NCBI GenBank assembly: GCA_023101725.1
Contig: JALJCO010013386.1
Span: forward strand, 496,001-560,000
DNA length: 64,000 bases
From: Atherinomorus stipes
Lineage: Eukaryota; Chordata; Actinopteri; Atheriniformes; Atherinidae
Reading direction: 5' to 3'
Positions within the stretch are counted from its first letter, which is position 1. Every line of letters begins with the position of its first letter. This document shows positions 10,801 to 20,451 of the stretch, piece after piece. A program made the translations under genes and the position numbers. Under the pieces are notes generated by a model. It ran no database searches. It had not been told where the DNA came from and saw only the letters and a program-made list of their open reading frames with translations.

Positions 10801-12672
10801 AATTAATGATTTTTTTAAATTAATTTTATTTATATTAACCCGTTTTATCAATTCAAAACCAGCATCAGTGTTTGTATCCCACACCTAATCCCCCCAAAAA
10901 TATGCTACCCTGTTTAAAAATCTGCATTGTGCTGCAAAGGCGAAAATGTAGTGATGGGTTTTGGGAAATTATCTTTTGTACTGGGAAGTGTACAGTAGGT
11001 CTAAACATCCCTAAAAAACTGGAACGGTCGTTTAAGTAGCAGATTAATCATGAACAGTATTTGAAAAGTGCTTAATTTAAAACATATCCATTTACTTACA
11101 TCATAAATCACTCCCTGTTTGTACAACTCTGGAAAGCTGCTATTATATGAATGACTTTAATGGCCTTACAACACATAATGATATTAATTCCTCCCTTGTG
11201 TCACATTCCCTCTGAAAAGTTGTCCTCTTGACTTATAATTATTCGCACAGGCAGGTGCTATTTGAATGAGAATGTAAATGGAGAAGTCATAAATCTGAAA
11301 GAAAAGAAAAATCTGTGCACATAGACGTTGACATGAACCAAACATTCCCTGGTCTAAATTTCAAGTGGATCGACCAAACCTCTGTTGCCTCAAAGGTTCC
11401 TTTGTCCCACAAAGTTGTCTTTATTGTTTTAAGTTCTACATTTACACATCTGCACCAGTTCACCAGAAAGTGTAGAGTTGTCCTTAGAAGGGCAGAAAGG
11501 ATGTGACACTTGGTTCTTTTGGTCAAGTTGTAGGAACTGCATCACTTAGGAATTTGGGGGGAATACAGAGCTTCTGAACACTTACATTCATACACACACT
11601 AATCCAACTTAGAAATTTCATTAGTCAAGATCTTGATAACAGAGTTCTGGAGGTATAATTTTACCTGAAGCAGTAGGACAACTCCAACCAAACGAAAACC
11701 TCAACTATTTCAAACAATAAGGTTTGTGTCAGTTAATAGACAAGCTTTGATCCAGACTTTGGAGGCATGTCTAACTGGAAGAACATCAGAAGGCTTTTAC
11801 TTCTGTCTACAGTTTATACACAGGAGACCACTGCTGTTATCACAGATGGCCCTCAGACCTGTAAAATCTAACTTCATGCGTATTTGACAGCATGAATGTA
11901 TCTGGGAATATCACGGTTTTTATGCCAGTTTCAGGTGTGTGTTCTTGTGTGTTTGCATAGCTGCTGGCATGCGTTTTTAGAACTCCACACATTCATGCAT
12001 GCATTTCTTAGCGATGAATAAAACACTGGGCGTAAGGTTTCCACCACACAGTACGAGCCAGAGATGTTAATCAGGGAACATGACAGGGATCTGCACAGTG
12101 TCTGATCTGGACCAATCTGCTGTGTTTACACAGAGTTTTATGCTACAGTCCAGAGGAGGAGGGTGCAAAAAAAAAAATCTTTATCACATTAATAATATCC
12201 CTGTCATATACAGGGTAGGGGGTGATGGAGAAAACAGATCGAGAGAGGAGAGAAGCACAGGCTGAAACGGATTTGAAAGGTTCAGAGCTGAATAAACAAA
12301 AAAAGAGGCTTGTGTTTATCTTGTATTTTTGGCCAGATTGCCAGAAACAAACTAGAGACCACACCGAAGTCCGCTAAATGCAATGCATATTACATGTTGT
12401 CACAACCACAAAGAACAAAAAACAATATGCATGGTCTCAAACTGCATGTATATTTTAGATTTTATATTTATGTAGTCTATGTTGTCAAATACAGTAAACT
12501 GTACACACTGGCTTCTAGTCTAATACGGTTTCTCAGTAAAAGTAGCCAGTTTTAGTTGTAGGTGTGCTCACCTCATGACGTCTGGGATCCTTCTCAGGCT
12601 AAACAGATTGTGTATGCCTTTTTCATAGGCTGTAAATTAAAGGTAGAGTCTAGAGATTCAGAAGTAATCCCC
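10801..12672. other. Spacer, nothing recognised
   Basis: AT-rich sequence without a recognisable gene or transposon end. The frames at 11287-11526 (minus) and 12310-12555 (plus) lack known domains. Confidence 0.6.
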
Positions 12673-12865
12673 GAAAAAAAAAAAAAGAAAAAAAAGAAAA
12701 ACACTTCCCTGCCCAAAATTCATAAAGTTGTCAGGAATGAAGTTCACACACAAAGTTGAGGCTTTTTTCTTCTCCTGAAGATAAAATATAATCATAATCA
12801 TAATCATTATAATAAAAAATAATAATATTAATGTTAATAGTAATAATAATAATAATAATAATATT
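12673..12865. repeat. A-rich tract and (ATA/TAA)n microsatellite
   Basis: A near-homopolymeric A/G run at 12673-12702 and an 'ataatc' then 'taataa' microsatellite at about 12785-12865. Together they create a Leu/Ile-rich minus-strand frame that is not a gene. Confidence 0.9.
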
Positions 12866-12968
12866 ATACAGCTTTTTAGAATGCTGTTGAATGCTCCGTT
12901 GACTTGAATGGGTTTTCCCAACGTCCCAGCAGTCATTATTTTAGTTTAATGACCGCTGTAACAATATA

Positions 12969-13319
12969 ATGACCGCTGTCAATGGCAACAGATTTTTTTT
13001 TTTTTTTTTAACCTGTGGTCTTGCGGTGATCCTAATATCCCTCCACATCGCAAGTAGTCCGGTCACTACAGCAAGCGAGCATGTAGCGACACCTCGTGAC
13101 CGAAAAAGGGATGACTTCCCAATTAATTTGAACGTCTTTGGCGAGTGTGGAGATTTTGAGCGCTGGGTCCAGGCCGAGTTTAAGGATTCACCCTCCCCAA
13201 AACGAAAAAGACAAAAAAGAAGACCAGTGGTAAGACGAATACACCTAACAGCAGAGAAGGAAATGTCCAGTTCAACCTACAGAAATTGCCGGTGGGAGGC
13301 AAAATTCCAGCCGCCATAA
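12969..13319 (+). CDS. Unrecognised basic-patch reading frame
   Basis: A 116-codon frame starting at ATG, with a hydrophobic stretch partly encoded by a T-run (residues 9-27), then NVFGECGDFERWVQAEF and a strongly basic KRKRQKRR patch around residues 78-85. It lies inside the unclassified element, and its 3' end overlaps the first unit of the tandem duplication. No family recognised. The poly(T) near the start makes the ATG doubtful; if it encodes anything, the meaningful part is probably residues 40-95. It may be a remnant of a mobile-element protein. Confidence 0.25.
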   Translation: MTAVNGNRFFFFFLTCGLAVILISLHIASSPVTTASEHVATPRDRKRDDFPINLNVFGECGDFERWVQAEFKDSPSPKRKRQKRRPVVRRIHLTAEKEMSSSTYRNCRWEAKFQPP

Positions 13320-13550
13320 CTAACAAACGTTGCTAAGCAACAGGTGCCCTGACTGTGGGGAACTATTTTACTCTTAGCGTAAAACATCAGAACAGCAGAG
13401 GAGGAAATGTCCAGTTCAACATACAGGAATAGCCAGTGTTAGCACAAATTCCAGCCGCCGTCACTCAACTAACAAACATTGCTAAGCAACAAGTTCCCCG
13501 ACCTGGCCTTGACAGTGGGGAACTATTTTAATCTGAGCGTATAGTATCAG
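13248..13550. repeat. Imperfect tandem duplication, unit about 150 bp
   Basis: Both units open with aacagcagag(a/g)aggaaatgt and share 'ccagttcaac', 'aaattccagccgcc', 'ttgctaagcaacaggt/aagt' and 'gtggggaactatttta', ending in 'catcag' or 'tatcag'. The second unit is slightly longer, with an added 'ctggccttga' region. Confidence 0.8.
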
Positions 13551-13693
13551 AAAGTTATTTGACCCTTTAATTTATTTTTTGCAAGTAGCCATATAACAAG
13601 CGGGATAATGTATGGAACTTCAGGGCGAAGCAGCATTCGCCCTGTCGGTCAGTATTTCCCCATAATGACCTGCGTTCCATACATTATCCCTTA

Positions 13694-14510
13694 CATAATA
13701 CATTTTACTTATAAAGCGCTTTTAAAAGGTCTCAAAGCAGCTGTTCAAGTCAGATAAAAACAACGAGAGTAAGATAAAAACACAATAGGAAACATACAAA
13801 TTAAAAAAGAAGGAAGGACAGAAGAGGGATTTTTAATTTGATGCGGTATTGGACAGGGAGCAAGTGAAGATTTTGGAGGACAGGGGTGATATGTTCTCGA
13901 GAGTGGGTGTGGGTGAGGAGACGAGCGGTGGAGTTTTGAATATACTGGAGTCGATTGAGGAGATTGGAGGAAGTGCCGAAAAGAATGCTATTGCAGTAGT
14001 CAATGTGGGATGTTATGAAAGCGTGGATCAAGGTTTCAGCTGCTGGGAAAGAGAGAGAGAGGGCAATGTTTTTGAGATAGTGGAAAGCCGTTTTCGCGAC
14101 ATGTTTAACGTGTTGGGTGAAGGTGAGTTTGGAGTCAAAAATAATACCAAGGTTACAGCAGTGGGGTGAAGGTCACAGAATGGAGTTGCCTAATGAGAGG
14201 CGGAAATCTTTGACTTCCACCTTCAGGAGGTGAAAGAATCAGGACCAATAATGAGAACGTCAGATTTACTGGAGTTGAATTTGAGGATGTTGCATCCAGA
14301 GACTATTATCAGTGAGACAGTTTGAAAGAGTTGTCTGGGTCTGGGGGTTGACGGATTAAGTGGATATGTAAAGTTGAATGTCATCAGCATAACAGTGAAA
14401 CTGGAGACCGTGACGGTGGATGATCTGACCGAGGGGGAGGATGAAGAGGAGAGGACCAGGTACTGAACCCTGGGGGACTCCTTGGGACAGGGGGGCAAAA
14501 TCTAACCACT
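13694..14510 (-). pseudogene. L2-type LINE, 3' part, broken
   Basis: Read on the minus strand, the right end gives a degraded segment after the GVPQGS block. The left part has a 76-codon frame with HAFITSHIDYCNSILFG, LNRLQYIQNSTARLL and ITPVLQNLHLLPVQYRIKLKI, which are the conserved C-terminal motifs of L2 reverse transcriptase. The 3' end at 13694 shows an inverted 'ataaagcgctttt' tail typical of L2. Stops and frameshifts make it inactive. It is 5'-truncated. Confidence 0.8.
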
Positions 14511-15401
14511 TCTGTCAAGTTTATTCGTGCAGTACAACAAATAAACTCCCACGCCGAACACAATCACATTTTTCCCAACTTGCTGCCTCTAAGAGCTAAA
14601 AAAAACAACAAAAAAAATCTTTTCTTCTGAAGTCTGGAGCAAACGTCTGTTAGCTGATGGCTGTTTGTCTCTGAGGATATCTTTCTGCAAGCTGTTTGTT
14701 TCTTCCAGAGAGTGTGGATAGGTTAGGATTCTTCTCCAGTTTCTGTTGAACGAAGAGGGCGTCTTGCTACGATGCTGCGTGTGCGTGTTTGTCGCTTCAT
14801 GATTGGTGCCACCTCCATACGTATAGGCCTGTAATTTGAGTCATTTGAGTAATTCGATTCATAAAATTGCTCGAGGCAAATGAACTGCCTCAAGGATTCG
14901 TTAAATTCACTCTTTGTATATTGCGCATCCGCCTGGATGGTTTTTCTGTTACACAACCCGGGCTGAACATTAGCACAAGTGATGTTCTAAAGAGGAGGGA
15001 GGAAAAACTGTATGGGACCCTACAAACTGGACCGAAAGAGAGAGGAAACACATTACCCTCTCCCTCTCCATTTGGTACGCATGTGATCCGGGACATAGAA
15101 ATAATAAAAGTCCTTTATTATTTGTGTGATCAGTGATTTGGCTGCGCCTGGTCAGTAAAGGCAGTTCAGAGCGGCTCCGTCTGCTCTGCGCCCCGTGTGC
15201 TGCATGGCCTCCGGAACTTAAGAGGACCGTTTTAATCAGCTTTTTAGCATGTTACTGTGTCATTTCATAAAAAAAAGCTTCATTTAAGTCGTTTTTTTCT
15301 TCATTTGTAGCTACATGTTTGAGTAATATATATGAATATTCAGACCAAGCTGTAGCTTCCTTAACATGACTGACTGACCACTAAATGGCTTGTCCAATTA
15401 G
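14511..15401. other. Spacer, partly repeat-like
   Basis: No gene seen. The stretch near 14845-14910 ('gattcataaaattgctcgagg', 'actgcctcaaggattcgt') looks like an internal piece of a fish hAT repeat, but it is too short to delimit. Confidence 0.4.
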
Positions 15402-15644
15402 TTAATTTGATCCCCATGCTAATGCTTGAACTCCATTTAGCTGATAGCATGGTGTGGTTAACTGTGGTTGTTTAGCATGTTTAGCATCCATGTGGTTCAG
15501 TGATTGAGGACCAGGATTTATCTCAACATCACCAGCCAAGATCAATATCAACAAAAGTTGTACAATACCCAAAAGTGGTTTTGAAGATTGTCCATTTTTA
15601 TCCTGAGGTAGCCTTGCATGTGTGACAGTGTGGGGTCCTGTCAT
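15402..15644 (-). CDS. LINE 5'-region frame with a 2A-like peptide
   Basis: An 80-codon minus-strand frame. Residues 24-37 are strongly hydrophobic (LLGIVQLLLILILA) and run straight into GDVEINPGP at residues 38-46 (positions 15507-15533), an exact match to the 2A/2A-like consensus D-x-E-x-N-P-G-P. In 2A peptides the ribosome skips the Gly-Pro bond, so the upstream segment would be released separately. Such peptides are known at the start of some CR1/L2/Rex1-group LINE proteins. The residues after it (TPCYQL.., then AWGSN and a stop) could be the start of the zinc-finger region found after 2A in those LINEs. No reverse transcriptase follows, so this is an isolated 5' fragment. Confidence 0.55.
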   Translation of the reverse strand: MTGPHTVTHARLPQDKNGQSSKPLLGIVQLLLILILAGDVEINPGPQSLNHMDAKHAKQPQLTTPCYQLNGVQALAWGSN

Positions 15645-15687
15645 TATGCCTCTGATAAATCATGCACCGTGGCTACTTGGCCACAGG

Positions 15688-15765
15688 GATGTCCCTTTGG
15701 CTGAATGGTCAGCGTGCGCGACTCTCACCTGGGAGTCTGGGGATCAAATCCTGCCCAGGCCCTCC
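15688..15765 (+). repeat. tRNA-derived SINE head
   Basis: A tRNA-like stretch: TGGCTGAATGGTCAGCG fits the A box and GGGATCAAATCC (about 15740-15751) fits the B box, with an 'actctcacct' loop reminiscent of tRNA-Glu. The stems pair poorly, so it is a SINE promoter or tRNA relic rather than a tRNA gene. Confidence 0.6.
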
Positions 15766-15885
15766 GTTGTGTACCTTGCCACACATGTCCATCACCCAGT
15801 ATTCTGGCAAAGACAAAATGTTGAGTTCTCTTGGTCGGGCAAAGATCCTGATTTGCATCCATTCTCAGATGACAAGTTCCATACA

Positions 15886-16316
15886 CCAACAAGTAGAGAT
15901 GGGTAGATGAAGTCTTGTGAACCTTTGAGGCTTTTCCTTTACAGTATTAGAAAAAAAGAGTCGAAGCCTCAAAGCCCCATATAAAAGGCCATGCCAGTGA
16001 CACCTGGTGGTCAGTTGGAGTCATAACAGCTCCAATCTTCCATATGAATCATTCAACTTTTATCCTCCAACATAACAGAAATACAGTCTTACGCTTGTGT
16101 TATCTGTCTGATAATCATCATGTAGGCATACAAGTGTCACAACATTTTTGAAAGTGTACCAGTCATATGGTTCAGTGTGTCAATGGGCCTCACATGTCAT
16201 CAGTCATCGCGCAGATTTGATCGGGGCTTTGAAGCATGGTTTCGAGCTTGTCTGTCTCACTCAAGTGTCAGAGGCTTCGAAGTCTCAGTGTCAAATGTCC
16301 CATCTCTACCAACAAG
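15886..16316. mobile_element. hAT MITE with perfect 8-bp target duplication
   Basis: The element at 15894-16308 has ends TAGAGATGGG and CCCATCTCTA, a perfect 10-bp inverted pair, and is flanked on both sides by CCAACAAG (15886-15893 and 16309-16316). Octamer duplication with TAGRGATGGG ends is diagnostic of hAT. The interior of about 415 bp is non-coding, with subterminal 'gaagcctcaaag' and 'ggcttcgaag' segments in inverted orientation. The perfect duplication suggests a fairly recent insertion. Confidence 0.9.
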
Positions 16317-18397
16317 TATAAGAGTGTAAAAGCATATAACAAAAAAGTTGATGAGTTATGCCATGATCTTTTGGAATTTTTAAGAGGCTTGGGTAGCAAA
16401 CACACAGGACCTGCCAAACTGTGTGGCACCACGGCAGCCATCTTGTTTCAATCTCTCTTGCCTTAAGTAGTCATTTCTGCATTATCCAGAAGCTGAAACA
16501 ACCCCAGCCACACTCACAGAGGGTAAAAATTCCTTTTCAAAGGGCCAACTCAAATCCTTTCAAAGAGATGAATTGTACAAACCAGGATGACAAGGTATGC
16601 TTTTACTAAGTAGTTGTGTGTCAAACTCCAGCTCTTGTACAGCAATTTGTGATTAATATGATTACAGAAATGCTGTTTTCTCTCATACTACAGTCCCATA
16701 ATTTCCCTTTTACCATTGTCCCAATTTTCTGTGCAACTCTCCCGAGGGAGTGGAGGGACTCACTTTTGGCTGTTTAACATTATAATCCTGATTCTTTCGG
16801 GCAGTTTATACCTGACATTTTTGCCCTTCAATATCATAATGATTGTAATAACCAGTCTAAATACATTTGAAAAGACTGGCATAGATATGTCCTAGTTGAC
16901 AGACAGACAGCACACATGGAATAGATTATTTTTTTATACATATGTCCAAAACTTACATAAGTGCAGACTGTGTATCATCTGGGTCATGTCAGTCCCCACA
17001 ATCAGAGACACTGAATTTGTGTTAAAGTGAGAACAATTTGTCGTGTAAAAGTAACTGCAGCCAGGAGTTGATTGAAGCTGGCAGGGAATATTGGGATTTT
17101 AAAAAGGTGCAAGTTTTAAGTTGAGTCAAGCTAACAATCCCCATTTAACCTTGGGCAGCTAAGGCAGAGAGCATCTTCAAAATTTTGACAGGCTCTACAT
17201 TTTTTGTGCGTGTGTGTGTGTGAAAATTTCATTAAACGTGAGACAGCTGTGAGATTAATAACCCTGCAGTTTTTTTCTCAACTTGTTTGTGTGTGTTGCT
17301 CAAACCACAGGTGTTCCCACTGGGCTGAAATAAACACCAAGCCATCCATCTTACACAAACCCCTCCGACTCCTCTTCAACTTTTTTTTTTTTTTGCTTAC
17401 TCAAGCCTGTGTTGGACTTTCCCTCCCTTCATACCCGTGTCAGTGCACTCCACCTTATTCCTCTTCTTCCTCTGTTTTCCTCCCCTCAAAGACCTGCGTC
17501 AGGTCTTTGCAACATCTCTGACTTTAATCCTCCCGTTTCCTCACGGTTAACAGTGGAACACTGAATCTGACCTCAAGATGCCTTGAAGAGGAGCTGTGGA
17601 TGTGTATAGGTGTATAAACTCACAGCAGGCCCCTTCAACTTTCATTGTCTCGTGTGCAGCAAGGTGAGGCAGTACACATTCACATTCCAGTGGTCAAACA
17701 CACTCGAGTACATACAAGCACGCCAACAACCAGTTAAAGATTCCTGCCAATGCTAGGAGACTTCTGTACATGTCATGAAGCAGCTCCAGATGCTGGTCAG
17801 AACATGGCAGCTGTTACTGGAGCTACTGTCTCTGAGCTGCAGGGTCGTTTGAGGACAAATGATGGATAGCAAAAATACAATCCTTTTTCTAATGACCATT
17901 ATACCCCTGATGAATTTAACTCTTGGCAGATGTCGCTCCTTTGCTCATATTACAACAGCATGCCTCCAATAGTAAGAATCCATTTACCAAACTGGCCTGC
18001 CTGCAGTTCATACCTGTCAGCCTCTGATAAAAAAAATTCCATGAACTGAAAATTGACTCAAGCAGGCTTTGACAAATCATGGTAAGAATGAAAGAAGAAA
18101 GTAAAAATCATGTTTTTACTATCATTTGTTTTTCATGTATTTTGTTTTAATGGAACCACTGGATTAAATCGAGGATAATTATCAATTTACATAGAAAATG
18201 CTGCCTGTATTGATCAACTGAAAGATAGACTTGCTGCAGACATTCTTAGATAAGATTTCCAAGATCAGGATCAACAGCAGATTTCAGTCAAGTTGTTACT
18301 ATTGCTCATCTTAACTCTACCACCAAAGCTCCTTGAGTGAGGAAAGTAGGTTTTAAGAAACTAGACACCATATTGTCTTCATAATAGCTATTAATAC
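16317..18397. other. Spacer, nothing recognised
   Basis: No gene or transposon end identified. There are a short TG run near 17205-17222 and a T run near 17382-17394. Confidence 0.6.
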
Positions 18398-18418
18398 ATT
18401 ATTATTATTATTATTATT

Positions 18419-18503
<85 letters not shown>
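18398..18503. repeat. (TTA)n then (TAA)n microsatellite
   Basis: About seven TTA units switch at 18420 into roughly 27 TAA/ATA units, so the left end is the inverse of the rest and can fold on itself. It produces a poly-Tyr minus-strand frame that is not a gene. It directly precedes a SINE. Confidence 0.95.
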
Positions 18504-18511
18504 GCAACAAT

Positions 18512-18905
18512 AGACTTGGGCTGCACGGTGGTGTGGTGGTTTGCACCACAGCCTCACAGTAAGAAGGTCGCTAGTCGATTCCCGGCTGGGGAGGGGGTTC
18601 GAACAATTCCAACAGTGGCCTTCCTGTGTGGAGTTTGCATGTTCTCCCCGTGTATGTGTGGGTTCTCTCCGGGTACTCCGGCTTCCTCCCACAGTCCAAA
18701 GACATGCATGTTAGGTTAATTGGTCACTCTAAATTGCCACTAGGAATGATTGTGAGTGTGAATGGTTGTCTGTCTCTCTGTGTTGGCCCTGCAACAGACT
18801 GGCGACCTGTCCAGGGTGTACCCTGCCTCTCGCCTGATAATAACTGGATAGGCTCCAGCAACCCCCGCGACCCTGAACTGGATAAGCGGTACAGAAAATG
18901 ACTGA
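18512..18905 (+). repeat. tRNA-derived SINE, near full length
   Basis: The head 'ctgcacggtggtgtggtggtt' and 'gctagtcgattcccgg' are recognisable A- and B-box regions. The body has 'ggagtttgcatgttctcccc', 'tcctcccacagtccaaagac' and 'ggttaattggtcactctaaa'. The tail has 'tgtccagggtgtaccctgcc', 'ggataggctccagcaacccc' and 'gataagcggtacagaaaatg'. This is one of the most abundant teleost SINE layouts, and all parts are present in order. The copy is moderately diverged. Confidence 0.85.
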
Positions 18906-19398
18906 CAAGACTGACAATAGACTTTACACCATCATTTCAGTATATAGGCAACATACTGTAGATCAAAACACAGTTTAGTTTTTATGTTGATTGGTTCCTA
19001 CAATGAATGATTTAAGATGAAATTTGGCAGTCAGGTTCCTACTTATTAAACTTCTTACTTTCACTTTTAAGTCAAAATGTGTATTTACATTATTGGAATC
19101 TCTGGGTTTGAGAACTACAGTACTATACAAGCAGCTTATGCACTGTATCAGAGGTTGGTGGTCTGTTCAGCAAAAACTACACCCTGACTCCGATCTTGCT
19201 GTAAAGCAGGTGACAGAACAATTTATGGCAATCACTAAAGTAAAGTGAACTTGAAATCATCATGTCTACTGAAAATGAAAACAATATTTTGAGAGGCATT
19301 GCCTCTTATTTATGTGGATTTTATCATATCAAGTTTCTTACAAAATCTCATGTACTTACCGTGAACTCAGATTCCTTTATTTGATCGACTGAGGCAAC
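18906..19398. other. Spacer
   Basis: A 74-codon plus-strand frame (19024-19248) has no recognisable domain. Nothing else seen. Confidence 0.5.
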
Positions 19399-20140
19399 AG
19401 GGGATTATCACGCTTCCGTGTTCCGGTTTCCGGAACTTGAAATACTTAGCCGGTCCACTTCCGGGCCAGTTCAATGTCCCTGCTCTGTTCCACTTTGTAA
19501 ATTGAATAAATGCCAACCCTACTTAAAATTTCATGGATTCCAGACTGAAGTGATACCAAGGAAGAAGTGAATCAAAGCGATTCGCCAGAGAGTTTTATAA
19601 TAAAACAATGTAGTACGTTTGTGCAACACCGGCACTTCAATGATGCAGACTACACAGCTAGCGCTAGCATGCTAGCATTAGCAGGCTAATGTTAGCTGAC
19701 GTGCCTAACTTTGTGCATCTTAAAACACACAAACATCTGAAAATCGGGTCTGTACCCTCCGTTTCCAGTGGAACAACTGGGGACTGCCAAGAAAGGAGAC
19801 GCTTTCAGATGCTTGTGTGTTTTCAGCCGCACAAAGTTAGGCACGTGATCGAGCTGGCTAGCGCTAGCCTGCTGCTAACATCAGCTGTGTAGTCTTCCGA
19901 CTACAAACAAACATGCTGCGTCGTTTTATTATAAAGTTTGGCCCTTCACTGCAGCGAATCAATCGCTTTGATCTACTTCTTCCTTAGTATCACTTCAGTC
20001 GGGAATCAATGAAAACTTAAGTATGGTTGGCGTTTATCCGATTTACAAAGTGTCATAGAGCAGGGACAGCTATTGTTAAAATGGCCCGGAAGAGGAAATG
20101 CCTAGATTCTGGAAAGTTGCAGAAAGCGTGATAATCCCCT
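19399..20140. mobile_element. 742-bp palindromic MITE
   Basis: The left end AGGGGATTATCACGCTT is mirrored by the right end gcgtgataatcccct. The arms stay complementary inward: 'caatgtccctgctctg' against 'agcagggaca', 'gaagtgataccaaggaagaag' against 'cttcttccttagtatcac', and 'ctagcgctagcatgctagc' against 'ggctagcgctagcc'. No coding capacity. A clean target duplication was not seen (gaggcaac left, ataggttg right), so the superfamily is open. Confidence 0.75.
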
Positions 20141-20249
20141 ATAGGTTGACATAGGGAACTTTTTTAATGTAAAACAAACTTGCAAGATTTTACAGTATGT
20201 CTTATTTACAATAGTAACTGCAGTTACAATGATCAACAAGGGTTGATTG

Positions 20250-20451
20250 GATATATCCAATCCATACAGGAAGTCTCATGCGGAAGTTAGTTAAATACTG
20301 CCAAGAGTATCTATCTGCGGCTTGCAAACAGATGCGTATGGTGTAGTCGGTTGGTCAGGGTTAGGAGAAGGGTCAGGGTTAGGGACAGATTTTAATAAGT
20401 TACATGAAAAAGAAACTTCAGATTGGGACTTCCGGCATGGATTGGATATAT
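20250..20451. mobile_element. Short MITE with TTAGGG-like core
   Basis: The inverted ends are atatatccaatccatacagg at the left and, read inversely, catatatccaatccatgccgg at the right, continuing into 'gaagtc'. The core at 20357-20385 contains 'cagggttagg' twice, resembling vertebrate telomere units. Confidence 0.65.

Larger units (their letters stand above)
12890..13690. mobile_element. Unclassified element with hairpin end and internal duplication
   Basis: 'taatgaccgctgt' occurs twice at the left (12938 and 12968). The right part has a strong inverted repeat: gggataatgtatggaact (13602) against gttccatacattatccc (13674), enclosing a second arm pair cagggcgaa / ttcgccctg. Between them a segment of about 150 bases is duplicated in tandem (13248-13391 and about 13392-13550). 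I recognise the type as recurrent in fish genomes but cannot assign a superfamily. Confidence 0.45.

Noticed and set aside
13248..13550. CRISPR-like or satellite array
   Set aside because: Only two diverged units of about 150 bp; better explained as a local duplication in a mobile element.
15688..15765. Functional tRNA gene
   Set aside because: The A and B boxes are recognisable, but the stems do not pair well and the sequence continues like a SINE.
18420..18692. Poly-Tyr minus-strand frame
   Set aside because: Translation of the TAA microsatellite and SINE.
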